A stretch of DNA of 64,000 nt from Paraburkholderia susongensis. GTDB lineage: Bacteria; Pseudomonadota; Gammaproteobacteria; Burkholderiales; Burkholderiaceae. The stretch covers positions 310,001-374,000 of the forward strand of contig NZ_FXAT01000002.1 of assembly GCF_900177725.1 (NCBI RefSeq), written 5' to 3'. The notes beneath the pieces are model-generated. The model was not told where the DNA came from. It did not search any database and saw only the letters and a program-made list of their open reading frames with translations. The translations under genes and the position numbers were made by a program. Shown piece after piece: positions 8,715 to 17,746 of this stretch (position 1 is the stretch's first letter; every line of letters begins with the position of its first letter).

Positions 8715-9515
8715 ATGTCCCTGTCCGTATTTGAGATGTGCTCCGTGGAACCGTGCTGTCAGAGACCACTGGGCGCCCGTTATGTCATCTGCGATGAGCA
8801 GCACTACAAGGCGTGCCTGAGAAAGGCCGCCGACCTCGGGAAGGCGAAAGCCGATACGCAGGAATTTCTCGGTATTGCCGGACTGAACCGTCGCGAGTGG
8901 GAGAAGGACGGGAATCTGGTCAGGAGTATCCAGAAGCGTGGCTGGCTGTGGTTGCATGGTGTTCGGGACCGCAACCCCGACACCGATGGCTGGTGGGTTA
9001 TCAATGCGCTTCTCTCCGAGGTGCGCAGGGGGTCCCTGCTTGCCATCAAAGGCCCTCGTGCTGACCTGTTTCCGCGACCCCACAGCACGCCGTTGAGGAC
9101 TCTCCCGGCGACCGCCGTCTATCTCCCGAACGGCAAACCCACGCTGTCCGGCCGGTATGATCCGGGCACCGGGCAAAGCCGGTTGATTGCCGCTCGCGCG
9201 GCCATGTCTGGCGGTAGCAGCGGTGGCGGCCTGACCGATGATGGGGGCACCTCAACGCCTCTCGGCAATGCCCAGCCGTTCGACTATCAGCCAGACATGC
9301 CGGAAAGCGACGCCGAGGAACTAGCAGCGAGCACAAGGAATCCGGACCAGGCTGCGCGAATGCTTGGTTACGACCGCAAAACCTTCGGCGATATGATTCA
9401 TTCGATGAAGTATTTCTACAAGTTGCGTGGCGACGATAACGTTATTTGGCATGACAATGGGAACGTCGAGTTCAATGGGGAAACTCTCGACAACATGCAC
9501 AGTTGGGCACCCTGA
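8715..9515 (+). CDS. Putative polymorphic-toxin-like protein
   Basis: This is a 266-residue protein of no family I recognise with certainty. The N-terminal part (about 1-110) is compact and tryptophan-rich. The middle (about 150-195) is a Gly/Ser/Pro-rich linker. The C-terminal 65 residues (LGYDRKTFGDMIHSMKYFYKL followed by GNVEFNGETLDNMHSW) form a separate module with the H..K...N...G.V...G pattern seen at the tips of many polymorphic or contact-dependent toxins. The next gene, ten bases downstream, is a DUF4279 protein of the kind used as immunity proteins. Toxicity and a BECR-type RNase fold are inferences. No VgrG, Rhs repeat or CdiB gene is nearby, so the delivery route is unknown. Confidence 0.5.
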   Translation: MSLSVFEMCSVEPCCQRPLGARYVICDEQHYKACLRKAADLGKAKADTQEFLGIAGLNRREWEKDGNLVRSIQKRGWLWLHGVRDRNPDTDGWWVINALLSEVRRGSLLAIKGPRADLFPRPHSTPLRTLPATAVYLPNGKPTLSGRYDPGTGQSRLIAARAAMSGGSSGGGLTDDGGTSTPLGNAQPFDYQPDMPESDAEELAASTRNPDQAARMLGYDRKTFGDMIHSMKYFYKLRGDDNVIWHDNGNVEFNGETLDNMHSWAP

Positions 9516-9524
9516 AGGAACGAA

Positions 9525-9944
9525 ATGAAATCTGCTTATCAACGTGCGCACGCGTCCTTCTCTATCTACCAGGACACAGAGCCACCGGAATTCTGGACGA
9601 ATTATTTCAATGTGCAACCAGATACAGCCATAGTCAAAGGCAAGCCATTTGTTACGCCATCGGGCCGAATAAGTAGCGGGCCCGCGCGCGTTGGATTGTG
9701 GGGAATTGGAAGCAAAGAGCACGTCCGCAGTGATCTTTTGGAACCTCATCTTCGCTATCTGGTCGAGCGCCTGGGACTACCCAGATCCGAACTGCCCGAA
9801 TTGCTAAAGCGCACTGGCGCGCACATGCGTTTCTTCTGCTATTGGGACAACGAAGCCGGGGACCGCGTGCCCGACGTGCCAGACGATATCCGCGCCATGA
9901 TAGAAACAATGGGCGGCACAATCGAGATTGACGAGTATCGGTAG
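9525..9944 (+). CDS. DUF4279 family protein, probable immunity protein
   Basis: This 139-residue cytoplasmic protein matches the DUF4279 pattern: ASFSIYQDTEPPEFWTNYF near the start, the GLWGIGSKEHV motif in the middle, HLRYLVERL, MRFFCYWDN and a closing EIDEY. DUF4279 proteins are frequent partners of toxin-tipped proteins. The gene starts ten bases after the toxin-like gene, so the two should be co-transcribed, and it is followed by a strong terminator at 9969-9999. Its job is most likely to neutralise the upstream protein. Confidence 0.65.
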   Translation: MKSAYQRAHASFSIYQDTEPPEFWTNYFNVQPDTAIVKGKPFVTPSGRISSGPARVGLWGIGSKEHVRSDLLEPHLRYLVERLGLPRSELPELLKRTGAHMRFFCYWDNEAGDRVPDVPDDIRAMIETMGGTIEIDEYR

Positions 9945-9968
9945 TCTGCCATTCGCACGCCTATCAAC

Positions 9969-9999
9969 AAAAAGCCGACCCTCGCGAGTCGGCTTTTTT
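9969..9999. terminator. Rho-independent terminator after the toxin/immunity pair
   Basis: AAAAGCCGAC and GTCGGCTTTT form a ten-base-pair stem with a loop of about nine bases and a trailing T run. The A run on the other side lets it work in both directions, also ending transcription from the leftward catalase gene. Confidence 0.85.
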
Positions 10000-10262
10000 G
10001 TGCCCGTCTTTCAGCGCTGTCTGTTCGTGCTGCGATGTGCCTCGCCGAGGATTGTTTTCCGTTCGATTCGGGCGAGGCAAAGCGTGCGAGGAGCTACGGC
10101 GCCAGGATATATGAGGTCCATTCATAGCCCCATCCCGAGCCACAATCTGGGCGAATGAGCCGCCCGCCGCTTTCCGCAGGGAAGCGGCCTGCGGCGGCAA
10201 CCTCCGGTTCCGCACATATAACCCCGAACCGGCCTCGCGCGAGCCGGCGCCTGGCCAATCGC

Positions 10263-11726
10263 CTACCCCCTTTCTCCGGCGAGACGCGCGAGCGACGCGA
10301 CAATGCCCGCGCCGTACGCCGGATCAGCCTTCGTACAGTTATCGATGTGACGTTGCTGGATGTCCTTCGACACACCGGCAATCTGTCGCGCGGTGTTGTC
10401 GAACAGCGTCTGCCGTTGCGTCGCGTTCATCTTCCGGAACAGATCGCCTGGCTGCTGATAGTGATCGTCGTCGACGCGATGGTCCCAGTGCGCCGCTGCA
10501 CCATCGAGTTCGAGCGGCGGCTCGTTGAGCTGCGGCTGATCGGTCCAGACACCCTTGCTGTTCGGCCAGTACGACGGCGTGCCGCCGAGATTGCCATCGG
10601 CGCGCATCGCACCGTCGCGGTGGTAGCTGTGAAACGGGCACTTCGGCGCGTTCACGGGAATATGGTTAAAGTTCACGCCGAGCCGATAGCGCTGCGCATC
10701 GCCGTAAGAAAACAGCCGCGCTTGCAGCATCTTGTCCGGCGAGTATCCGATGCCTGGGACGATGTTTGCCGGCGTGAACGCGGCCTGCTCCGTCTCGGCG
10801 AAGAAATTGTCCGGATTGCGGTTGAGCTCGAAATAGCCGACCTCGATCAACGGGAACTCGGCTTTCGGCCAGACCTTGGTCAGATCAAACGGATTGAACC
10901 GGAACGCCTTGGCTTGCGCGTCCGACATCACCTGAATGAACAACGTCCAGCGCGGAAAATCGCCGCGCTCGATGCTCTCGAAGAGATCGCGCTGATGCGT
11001 CTCGCGGTCCTTGGCGACACGCGCCTCGGCCTCGGCGTCGCTCAGATTCTCGATGCCTTGCTGCGTGCGGAAATGGAACTTCACCCAGGTCCGTTCGTTC
11101 GCCGCATTGAGCATGCTGAACGTGTGGCTGCCGAAGCCGTGCATATGACGGAACGATCGCGGAATGCCACGATCGCTCATCACGATCGTCACCTGATGCA
11201 GCGCTTCGGGCAGCAGCGACCAGAAATCCCAGTTACTCTCCGCGCTACGCATCCCCGTGCGCGGGTCGCGCTTGATCGCGTGGTTCAGGTCGGGGAAACG
11301 CAGTGGATCGCGGAAAAAGAAGACCGGTGTATTGTTTCCGACCAGATCCCAGTTCCCTTCCTCGGTATAGAACTTCAGCGCGAATCCGCGGATGTCGCGC
11401 TCCGCATCCGCCGCGCCTCGCTCGCCGGCGACCGTCGAGAAGCGCGCGAACATCGGGGTCTGCTTGCCGACTGCCGAGAAGATCTTCGCCTTCGTGTAAC
11501 GCGTGATGTCGTGTGTCACGGTAAACGTGCCGTGCGCGCCGGCGCCCTTCGCGTGCATGCGCCGCTCCGGGATGACTTCGCGGTCGAAATGCGCGAGCTT
11601 CTCGATCAGCCAGACGTCCTGCAAAAGCGCGGGCCCGCGTGGACCGGCGGTCTGGATATTGACGTTATCGCTGACCGGCGCGCCGTTTGCGTGGGTCAGT
11701 TTGTGATCAGTCGACTTTTCACTCAT
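10263..11726 (-). CDS. katA: Monofunctional haem catalase (small-subunit, clade 3)
   Basis: This 487-residue enzyme breaks hydrogen peroxide into water and oxygen in the cytoplasm. The catalytic His lies in [13 protein letters not shown] (about residues 53-65), the distal Asn in the [13 protein letters not shown] region, and the proximal haem tyrosine in [14 protein letters not shown]. Its length is that of small-subunit catalases. The ATG at 11726 has AGGAG seven bases upstream and begins [18 protein letters not shown], so the upstream in-frame extension is not part of the protein. It stands alone, with the HD-domain gene 90 bases upstream on the same strand. The gene symbol is by family only. 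Confidence 0.95.
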   Translation of the reverse strand: MSEKSTDHKLTHANGAPVSDNVNIQTAGPRGPALLQDVWLIEKLAHFDREVIPERRMHAKGAGAHGTFTVTHDITRYTKAKIFSAVGKQTPMFARFSTVAGERGAADAERDIRGFALKFYTEEGNWDLVGNNTPVFFFRDPLRFPDLNHAIKRDPRTGMRSAESNWDFWSLLPEALHQVTIVMSDRGIPRSFRHMHGFGSHTFSMLNAANERTWVKFHFRTQQGIENLSDAEAEARVAKDRETHQRDLFESIERGDFPRWTLFIQVMSDAQAKAFRFNPFDLTKVWPKAEFPLIEVGYFELNRNPDNFFAETEQAAFTPANIVPGIGYSPDKMLQARLFSYGDAQRYRLGVNFNHIPVNAPKCPFHSYHRDGAMRADGNLGGTPSYWPNSKGVWTDQPQLNEPPLELDGAAAHWDHRVDDDHYQQPGDLFRKMNATQRQTLFDNTARQIAGVSKDIQQRHIDNCTKADPAYGAGIVASLARLAGERG

Positions 11727-11816
11727 GATAGTTCTCCTGAATACTATTGATAGTACGGAACACGTTGTGCGCACGATCCCCGGCTCAGGCCGCGAACCGT
11801 GCGATGCCCGGTCGTA

Positions 11817-12458
11817 TTAGCCGGCCCATGCGGAGGAGCGGATCACGCTGCAGAAATTGCCGGCGTGGAAATGCGGGTTCTTGTCGGCGATCACGTCGGC
11901 CTTCACGTTGCCAAACGTCGTGTCCGGCTTGTGCTTGATCCCGTCGTAGAACGTCTGGATGATGTCTTCCTTGAAATGCGGCGTACGCGGATGCGCGCGA
12001 ACGACGGCCTCGCGTTCGATATCGCTATATTCCGGATACGTGAGGCCCAGCACGTCCATCTCGACACCCGCCGTGACGAGCGCGATCACGGGATGCATGT
12101 GCTGCGGAATCCCTGGCGTGGTGTGCAACGCAATCGAGGTCCACACGACGTCGATGTCCTGCTGGGAAATGCCCTTGCTCTTCAGGAAATCGCGGGCGGC
12201 ATTGGCGCCGTCCACCTCGAAGCGCTCACACGCGCTGCTGTGCTTGTGTGTGAGCCCCATGTCGTGGAACATGCAGCCGCAGTACAGCAGTTCGGGATCG
12301 TACTTGAGGCCGCGGCGCTGGCCGGCCAGCGCACCGAAGTAGTAGACGCGGCTTGAGTGATTGAACAACAGTTCGGACTCGGTATCACGAACCAGCTCCG
12401 TGATCTCGCGAGTCAGTTGGCTATCGGGAATGGTGATACCGGCAACGTTCACAGTCAT
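11817..12458 (-). CDS. HD-domain protein (cyanamide hydratase-like)
   Basis: This protein of 213 residues carries the metal-binding HD pattern: His in LLFNHSSRVYYFG, the HD pair in YCGCMFHDMGLTH, and a further His in SIALHTTPG. The sequence resembles the HD-family cyanamide hydratase/phosphohydrolase-like proteins of unknown substrate that are common in proteobacteria. The ATG at 12458 has GGAGG six bases upstream. The gene is divergent from a GlxA-type AraC regulator (12670), a pairing that suggests the regulator controls it. Which substrate it hydrates or hydrolyses is unknown. Confidence 0.75.
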   Translation of the reverse strand: MTVNVAGITIPDSQLTREITELVRDTESELLFNHSSRVYYFGALAGQRRGLKYDPELLYCGCMFHDMGLTHKHSSACERFEVDGANAARDFLKSKGISQQDIDVVWTSIALHTTPGIPQHMHPVIALVTAGVEMDVLGLTYPEYSDIEREAVVRAHPRTPHFKEDIIQTFYDGIKHKPDTTFGNVKADVIADKNPHFHAGNFCSVIRSSAWAG

Positions 12459-12669
12459 GGTCAACCTCCATAGAAAACACCCTAGATTCTCCGGAATCCA
12501 ATAGATGGTCTCAATAGGAGTATCACGTCAAATCCTGCCATTTTGCGTGACGAGCAGCCATGGCGTGAATTCGCCTGCTTGAGGATCCCAATGGGTCGAT
12601 AGTCGTCGCCAGATCTGACGCCTATACTGCACGTACCATGCCGACTACAACAAGGAAGCACTCCCGACC

Positions 12670-13635
12670 ATGCCGAAAGTTGTTGGAATTTTTGCCTTGC
12701 CTGGCGTTCAGTTGCTTGATGTTTCCGCACCTCTCGATGTGTTCGCACAAGCGAACGTCGAATCCGGCAAGCCGTTCTATACACTACGCATCATTGCCTG
12801 CGAGTCAGGTCCGGTTCGCAGCTCTTCGGGTGCGCAACTGCTGGCAGACTGGATCATTCCGGATATCCCCGGGCGTATCGACACACTGCTGGTCGCCGGT
12901 GCGCCGGGCGCCAGTCAGATGGTGCTTCCTGCCCGGGTCATGGAGTGGCTGCGAGCGGCCGCCGTGCAGAGCAGACGATATGGTTCGATCTGCACGGGGG
13001 CTTTCATATTGGCGGCAACCGGTCTTCTGAAAGGGCGCCGCCTGACAACGCATTGGGCTGCGACCGAGGCGCTGAGCGAGGCGTATCCGTCGCTCATTGT
13101 CGATGCGGACGCACTCTACGTTCGGGACGGCAAGCTGCGCACGGGCGCCGGTGTCACGGCCGGCCTCGATCTGGCATTGGCCCTGGTCGAGGAAGACCTG
13201 GGTCAGGAGGTTGCACGACGGGTTGCAGCTCAACTCGTGATGTTCTTCAAGCGGCCTGGCGGACAACTCCAGTTCAGTCGCAAAGGCGAGATACGCCCGG
13301 TCGGTCGATCGGTTTTGCAGGAGGTTCAGCGATGGATCGCGGCCAACCCGGGACTCGACCACTCCGTGGCGGAGATGGCAAAACATACGGGGATGAGTCC
13401 TCGGCATTTCGCTCGCCTGTTCCGCACGGAGGTGGGCATGACGCCCGCGGCATGGGTCGAGGAAACACGCATATCCGCTGCTCGCAAGCTGCTCGAAGAA
13501 GGTCACGATACGCCGAAACAGGTCGCCGCAAAATGCGGTTTTTCCAATGTCGATACGTTGCGGCGGACGTTTGCCAAACATGTGGGAATAACGCCCGCCG
13601 AGTATCGGAAGCGGCAAGCTGTTTGGTCTGAATGA
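12670..13635 (+). CDS. GlxA-type transcriptional regulator (DJ-1/PfpI plus AraC HTH)
   Basis: This 321-residue cytoplasmic regulator has an N-terminal DJ-1/PfpI glutamine-amidotransferase-like domain (about residues 1-190), with the cysteine in GSICTGAFILAATGLL that marks the nucleophile elbow. A C-terminal AraC DNA-binding domain follows (about 220-315, with HTGMSPRHFARLFRTEVGMTPAAWVE). In such proteins the first domain senses a small molecule. It is divergent from the HD-domain gene; the shared 210-base region contains the imperfect direct repeat CAATAGATG/CAATAGGAG, a plausible AraC site. The target is inferred only from position. Confidence 0.85.
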   Translation: MPKVVGIFALPGVQLLDVSAPLDVFAQANVESGKPFYTLRIIACESGPVRSSSGAQLLADWIIPDIPGRIDTLLVAGAPGASQMVLPARVMEWLRAAAVQSRRYGSICTGAFILAATGLLKGRRLTTHWAATEALSEAYPSLIVDADALYVRDGKLRTGAGVTAGLDLALALVEEDLGQEVARRVAAQLVMFFKRPGGQLQFSRKGEIRPVGRSVLQEVQRWIAANPGLDHSVAEMAKHTGMSPRHFARLFRTEVGMTPAAWVEETRISAARKLLEEGHDTPKQVAAKCGFSNVDTLRRTFAKHVGITPAEYRKRQAVWSE

Positions 13636-13703
13636 GCCGGATGCGGTGGCGGTGCAGGTGTGTGTCCTCGCGGGGGATCGGCAAGCCACGCACACCGTCC
13701 CGG

Positions 13704-14216
13704 TTATCTCGTGCAAAAGGCCGCTCGTTGGCGGCAACAGAACCAGCGGCATTGGTCTCGCTGAATGTTCGAAGCAAATCGAGCGCAGAGGCCCACAAAA
13801 AGGGCGAAGGGTTTGCTGGCCACCTGACGCTCGATGAAAACACTACCGAACACCAGGTGAGCATTCCCCTCGAAGTCGAGAAAGCCTGCTCCCTGCTCAC
13901 GGCACAAGGCTTGCACTTCCGGCGACAGGTACGGTGCGATGAAAACAGGGGTCGCCTCCCCCTTACGGCGGACCAGTTCGTCTCGAAGCTGCAGCAAGGC
14001 CAACAGTGCATGGCGCGGTTGACCACTGGACTTCACCTCGCAAACCAGCGTGTAGCTTTTGCCCATGACTTCGGCCTGCGCGACGATGTCGACGGCGGCG
14101 TTCGACCTCTGGGGCCGAACGTCCAGATGCTCGATCACAGGCACCTGCTCAAGGAGCTGGCGCAGGGTCTCAATCGCTTGGCGCTGCATTTTCGGTGAAT
14201 CATTAGATTTCAGCAC
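13704..14216 (-). pseudogene. Truncated nuclease-like/wHTH protein gene
   Basis: The first 130 or so residues read like the N-terminal half of a conserved hypothetical family with a restriction-endonuclease-like core (LVCEVKSSGQPRHALLALLQL and PVFIAPYLSPEVQALCREQGAGFLDFEGNA). In the relatives I remember, a winged-helix domain follows FIERQVASKP. Here the sequence changes abruptly after KPF to a low-complexity, Cys/Arg-rich tail and stops. I read this as a 3' deletion, with the junction near 13790-13830. The palindrome at 14249-14264 is 33 bases upstream of its start. It could still make a short protein. Confidence 0.5.
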
Positions 14217-14248
14217 ATGCTGAAGGTAGCCAGGAGAACTCGCCCGGG

Positions 14249-14264
14249 TCGGTCATTTGACCGA
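14249..14264. promoter_or_regulatory. TCGGTCA palindrome, copy 1
   Basis: TCGGTCATTTGACCGA is an inverted repeat with 7-bp arms. Similar sites occur at 16671-16700 and 19746-19761, all between genes in a 5.5-kb stretch. It lies 33 bases upstream of the truncated leftward gene and about 205 bases upstream of the cytochrome b gene. The spacing suits a TetR- or MarR-type dimer; the protein that binds it is not known. Confidence 0.5.
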
Positions 14265-14469
14265 TGGTGTTGCACGACCCCGGATGCGATTCTTGTCCGG
14301 GGCTAAAGCACGAGCATCCAAACGATGACCGTGCAACGTGACAGTCTTTCACGAGCCAGGATTCGAGTTAAGTCTGCGAGGAGAGGCGCGATGCACAGTT
14401 GTTTTCGCTCGCCGCTGACAGCCGCAGAACACGCTTTGAACTTTCAATACCGTCGAGAGTGAGGTCGCC

Positions 14470-15063
14470 TTGACTCATGCAACGATACATCCCGTATGGG
14501 TCCGCATCATCCACTGGATCAATGCAGCCGCTGTCATAGTCATGTGCCTGAGTGGCTGGCAAGTGTATGACGCGTCGCCCATCTTCAAGGCTATCTGGTT
14601 TCCAGGTTCCATCACACTGGGTGGCTGGCTAGGCGGTGCCCTGCTCTGGCATTTCACGGTCATGTGGATACTGGTCGCAAACTTTATCGCCTACCTGGTC
14701 CTGAGCGCTTTGACGGGGCGCCTACGCAAAAAATTCTTTCCCATCGGCATTCGCGCGATTGCCGCCGACCTGGTTGCCGCGTTGCGCGGCAAGCTCAGTC
14801 ATGGCGACCTCGGCCAATACAACGCAGTACAGAAGTTGGCGTATCTCGTCGTGATCTCGGACATCGTGCTCGTGGTGTTGTCAGGCCTGGCTCTCTGGAA
14901 GCCGGTTCAATTGCCGATCTTGCGAACGTTGATGGGAGGTTTCGACAACGCACGCATCGTCCACTTCGTCGCGATGGGCGTGCTCGTCGGCTTCTTCCTG
15001 ATACATGTCGTGATGGTTGCGCTGGTGCCGCGATCTTTGCTCACCATGATCCGAGGCCGCTAA
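14470..15063 (+). CDS. Cytochrome b561-type membrane subunit
   Basis: This 197-residue integral membrane protein has four hydrophobic helices and histidines placed for two b haems: HPVWVRIIHWINA near the N-terminus, LLWHFTVMW, ARIVHFVAMG and FFLIHVVMVAL. It belongs to the cytochrome b/b6-like family that passes quinol electrons to a periplasmic oxidoreductase. The GTG of the next gene, a molybdopterin oxidoreductase, is two bases after its stop, so it is very probably the electron donor or anchor of that enzyme. Confidence 0.85.
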   Translation: MTHATIHPVWVRIIHWINAAAVIVMCLSGWQVYDASPIFKAIWFPGSITLGGWLGGALLWHFTVMWILVANFIAYLVLSALTGRLRKKFFPIGIRAIAADLVAALRGKLSHGDLGQYNAVQKLAYLVVISDIVLVVLSGLALWKPVQLPILRTLMGGFDNARIVHFVAMGVLVGFFLIHVVMVALVPRSLLTMIRGR

Positions 15064-15065
15064 TC

Positions 15066-15839
15066 GTGACTTCACGAAAATCCGCACGGCCGCTCGACGC
15101 TGCATCGATCATCAAGGATGCAGAAAAGGAACTGCAATCGTCCGCACGCCGCCTGTTTGGCAAACGAATTCTTACCTTGGGCGGACTGGCGCTACTGTCG
15201 GGCTGCGATTTGACCAACGAAAAATCGGTCAACGCCATGCTGCGCAGAATGTCTTCATTCAACGATAGCGCTCAAGCCCTGCTGTTCGATCCGCACAAAC
15301 TGGCGCCTGTCTATCCGGAATCGATGATCACGCGACCCTTTCCGTTCAATGCCTTTTATGACATTGACGAGGTACCCGACGTCGACGCACGCACATATCG
15401 CCTCGAACTCAGTGGTCTCGTCAAAGGCAAGCGTATCTGGACGCTCGACGAACTGCATGCGTTGCCGCAGCAGAGTCAGGTTACACGGCACATTTGCATT
15501 GAAGGCTGGAGCGCAATCGGCAAGTGGGGTGGCGTGCGATTCTCCGACTTTCTCTTGCGGGCCAGCGCCGATACAACTGCAAAATACGTCGCACTGCACT
15601 GCGCCGACAACTACTGGACCAGCATCGACATGCCGACGGCGTTGCATCCGCAGACGCTGCTCACGCTGACCTATGACGGCAACATCCTGCCCGCGAAGTA
15701 CGGCTTCCCCATGAAGCTTCGCATGCCCACGAAGCTCGGCTACAAAAACCCGAAGCACATCGTCGCCATCACCGTAACCAACGAATTCCCCGGTGGCTAT
15801 TGGGAAAATCAGGGCTACAACTGGTTCGGCGGATCCTGA
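15066..15839 (+). CDS. Sulfite-oxidase-fold molybdopterin oxidoreductase, Tat lipoprotein
   Basis: This protein of 257 residues has the sulfite oxidase/MsrP-type Mo-cofactor domain: FNAFYDIDEVPDVD, SGLVKGKRIWTLDEL, and RHICIEGWSAIGKWGGV, where the Cys is the likely molybdenum ligand. The N-terminus has twin arginines (ARRLFGKR) before a hydrophobic segment that ends LALLSGC, a Tat signal with a lipobox, so it should be exported folded and anchored to a membrane on the periplasmic side. I start it at GTG 15066, two bases after the cytochrome b stop. Similarity to MsrP/YedY suggests reduction of an oxidised substrate such as methionine sulfoxide, but the substrate is not proven. Confidence 0.85.
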   Translation: MTSRKSARPLDAASIIKDAEKELQSSARRLFGKRILTLGGLALLSGCDLTNEKSVNAMLRRMSSFNDSAQALLFDPHKLAPVYPESMITRPFPFNAFYDIDEVPDVDARTYRLELSGLVKGKRIWTLDELHALPQQSQVTRHICIEGWSAIGKWGGVRFSDFLLRASADTTAKYVALHCADNYWTSIDMPTALHPQTLLTLTYDGNILPAKYGFPMKLRMPTKLGYKNPKHIVAITVTNEFPGGYWENQGYNWFGGS

Positions 15840-15889
15840 ACCACGCGCCGCAAATATCTTCTCACCTCAACACATCTCACGGAGCAACT

Positions 15890-16504
15890 ATGTCCATCCG
15901 CTTCAAACTCGCTGCTTCCTTTGTCGCGCTGACGCTCGCCGGCACAGCGTTCGCTCAATCCTCAACCGACAAGCCCGAACGAATCCGTGGCGAGATCGTG
16001 TCGTTCACTGGCAGCACCCTCAAAGTACATCGGCGCAGTGGCGACACTGTGACGATCGAAATGCAGGATTCCTCGGGTGTCAATGCCGTAAAGGCGATCC
16101 AGCTTTCCGATATCAAGCCGGGCTCTTATGTCGGCGCGGCCGCAATGCCCGGCCCCGATGGCAAGCTGACCGCCAGGGAAGTTCTGGTCTTCCCGGAAGC
16201 CGCTCGCGGTACGGGCGAAGGCCACTACGGATGGGATCTCGGCGCGAACAGCACGATGACGAATGCCAACGTGGATACGGTGGTGCAAGGCACGAGCGGC
16301 CGCGATCTCAAACTTTCATACAAGGGCGGCAGCAACACCATCACCGTGCCGCCCAACGTTCCGGTCGTGACGCTTATTCCAGCGACCCGCTCTGAGTTGA
16401 CGACGGGCAAGAAGGTGTTTGTCGTGGCAACTCCAATGGCAGCCGGCACTTATGGCGGCAAGTTCGTCGTTGTCGAAAAGGACGGCGTCGCGCCGCCGAT
16501 GTAA
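15890..16504 (+). CDS. Secreted DUF5666-like protein
   Basis: This protein of 204 residues has a clear Sec signal peptide (MSIRFKLAASFVALTLAGTAFA, cleavage near residue 22). The mature part starts with RIRGEIVSFTGSTLKVHRRSGDTVTI, a small beta-barrel of the kind in DUF5666 proteins. GGAG lies five bases before the ATG at 15890. It follows the molybdenum oxidoreductase by 50 bases and is probably co-transcribed. Its function is unknown; a periplasmic accessory role is a guess from position. Confidence 0.75.
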   Translation: MSIRFKLAASFVALTLAGTAFAQSSTDKPERIRGEIVSFTGSTLKVHRRSGDTVTIEMQDSSGVNAVKAIQLSDIKPGSYVGAAAMPGPDGKLTAREVLVFPEAARGTGEGHYGWDLGANSTMTNANVDTVVQGTSGRDLKLSYKGGSNTITVPPNVPVVTLIPATRSELTTGKKVFVVATPMAAGTYGGKFVVVEKDGVAPPM

Positions 16505-16893
16505 ACCGGCAAGGAGTGGGGTGTGCTTTCCCCTGACACGGCTGCGCGATCTGTGGCCTGGTCGCAAATCCGATCCCGTCGGGCACACTGGCCTGCAGCC
16601 GAGTTACCGGATCCCTCGCGCATTCCTGCGGCAGATAAAGCTGATTACAGGGGCAAGTCGAGTAATGCCGTATGGCATCGGTCATTCGACCGATGCCATA
16701 CAGCAGGGGTCGATGTCATTCTATCGCTTGGCTCATGTTGCATCTTGCAAACGAAGTATCCGTTTCCATTTCAGGATTTCACCATCGCGTCAATTACTTC
16801 CACAATTGTCGGACCGATATTCGGCCCATTGGCAACAAACACACGTGAGCCCCTCTGCGGGCGCGATCGAGCATCTAACGGGAAGGGTTTCGA
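16505..16893. other. Intergenic region carrying a 30-bp inverted repeat
   Basis: No gene is supported in these 389 bases. The notable element is the long inverted repeat at 16671-16700. The rest shows no hairpin with a T run. Confidence 0.45.
16671..16700. promoter_or_regulatory. TCGGTCA palindrome, copy 2 (13-bp perfect arms)
   Basis: TATGGCATCGGTC and GACCGATGCCATA are exact reverse complements separated by ATTC. The core matches the palindromes at 14249-14264 and 19746-19761. It lies about 195 bases upstream of the DUF308 gene. No T tract follows, so an operator is more likely than a terminator. Confidence 0.55.
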
Positions 16894-17469
16894 ATGGTTG
16901 AGCGTAACGTCAAATCGAGTAGCGTCCACGAAGAGCAATGGCTTAGATCATATTATTTTGTTCGGGCGGCATTCTCCGCCATCTGGGTCGCATTAGCATT
17001 TTCCATCGGTAAGCAAGGTACGGCTAGCGTCGCGGTTCTACTTGTCATTTATCCCGCCTGGGATGCTCTGGCCAATTTCATCGACATGTCGCGCAGCGGT
17101 GGAACCGATAAGAACCGAACACAGGCCATCAACATTGCTGTCAGTGCCGTTACAACGGTCGCAGTGCTCCTGGCATTGAGCATCGGGATGCCTGCGGTAC
17201 TCGTAATCTTTGGCGTTTGGGCGATCCTCTCCGGGCTACTTCAACTCGCTACCGCGGTCCGCCGCTGGAAGGACCTTGGGGCGCAGTGGGCAATGATTCT
17301 AAGCGGGGCGCAATCCGCGCTCGCGGGAGCATTCTTCATTATCCAAAGCGGCGCATCAACGCCTCCTGCCATTTTCAAAATTGCGGGCTACGCAGCCGTT
17401 GGGGCGGTTTACTTCCTGATATCCGCTGTGTGGCTACATGTGAGGCATGCGCGAAGTAACGCTGCTTGA
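16894..17469 (+). CDS. DUF308/HdeD-like membrane protein
   Basis: This 191-residue protein has six predicted membrane helices and the repeated pattern of the HdeD/DUF308 family (AAFSAIWVALAF, VLVIFGVWAILSGLLQL, GYAAVGAVYFLISAVWL). HdeD-type proteins in enterics are linked to acid resistance, but for most members the role is unknown. GGAAGG lies upstream of the ATG. It stands alone between the molybdenum oxidoreductase set and the HD-LuxR regulator. Confidence 0.75.
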   Translation: MVERNVKSSSVHEEQWLRSYYFVRAAFSAIWVALAFSIGKQGTASVAVLLVIYPAWDALANFIDMSRSGGTDKNRTQAINIAVSAVTTVAVLLALSIGMPAVLVIFGVWAILSGLLQLATAVRRWKDLGAQWAMILSGAQSALAGAFFIIQSGASTPPAIFKIAGYAAVGAVYFLISAVWLHVRHARSNAA

Positions 17470-17746
17470 GGGCTTGCGAAAAACGTAACGGGTGCGGCGA
17501 GAGACTCGCTCGAGAAACGCAGTTATACGTCACAAGCCGGGCTCTGGAGCCGCTCTACGGATTAGCCGTCGAGCGCGCGCTTGCGAGAGTTTGTGTAGAA
17601 GCTTGAGGCGCTATTCAACGACCTATCTCCGGTACAGGCACGTTCGACCCGAGTTCCGATATCGTCGGATAGCACTACCGTGCAGCACCCCGTATCGTCG
17701 CGTATGATTGTTAGCTCATCCTCGTGACGATTCCATACCCAATCCG

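Noticed and set aside
8322-9176. A 284-residue minus-strand frame
   Set aside because: It overlaps the toxin-like gene in the opposite direction; that gene has a clear partner and terminator, and this frame shows no domain.
10155-11750. A 531-residue plus-strand frame
   Set aside because: It is antisense to the catalase gene, which is unmistakable.
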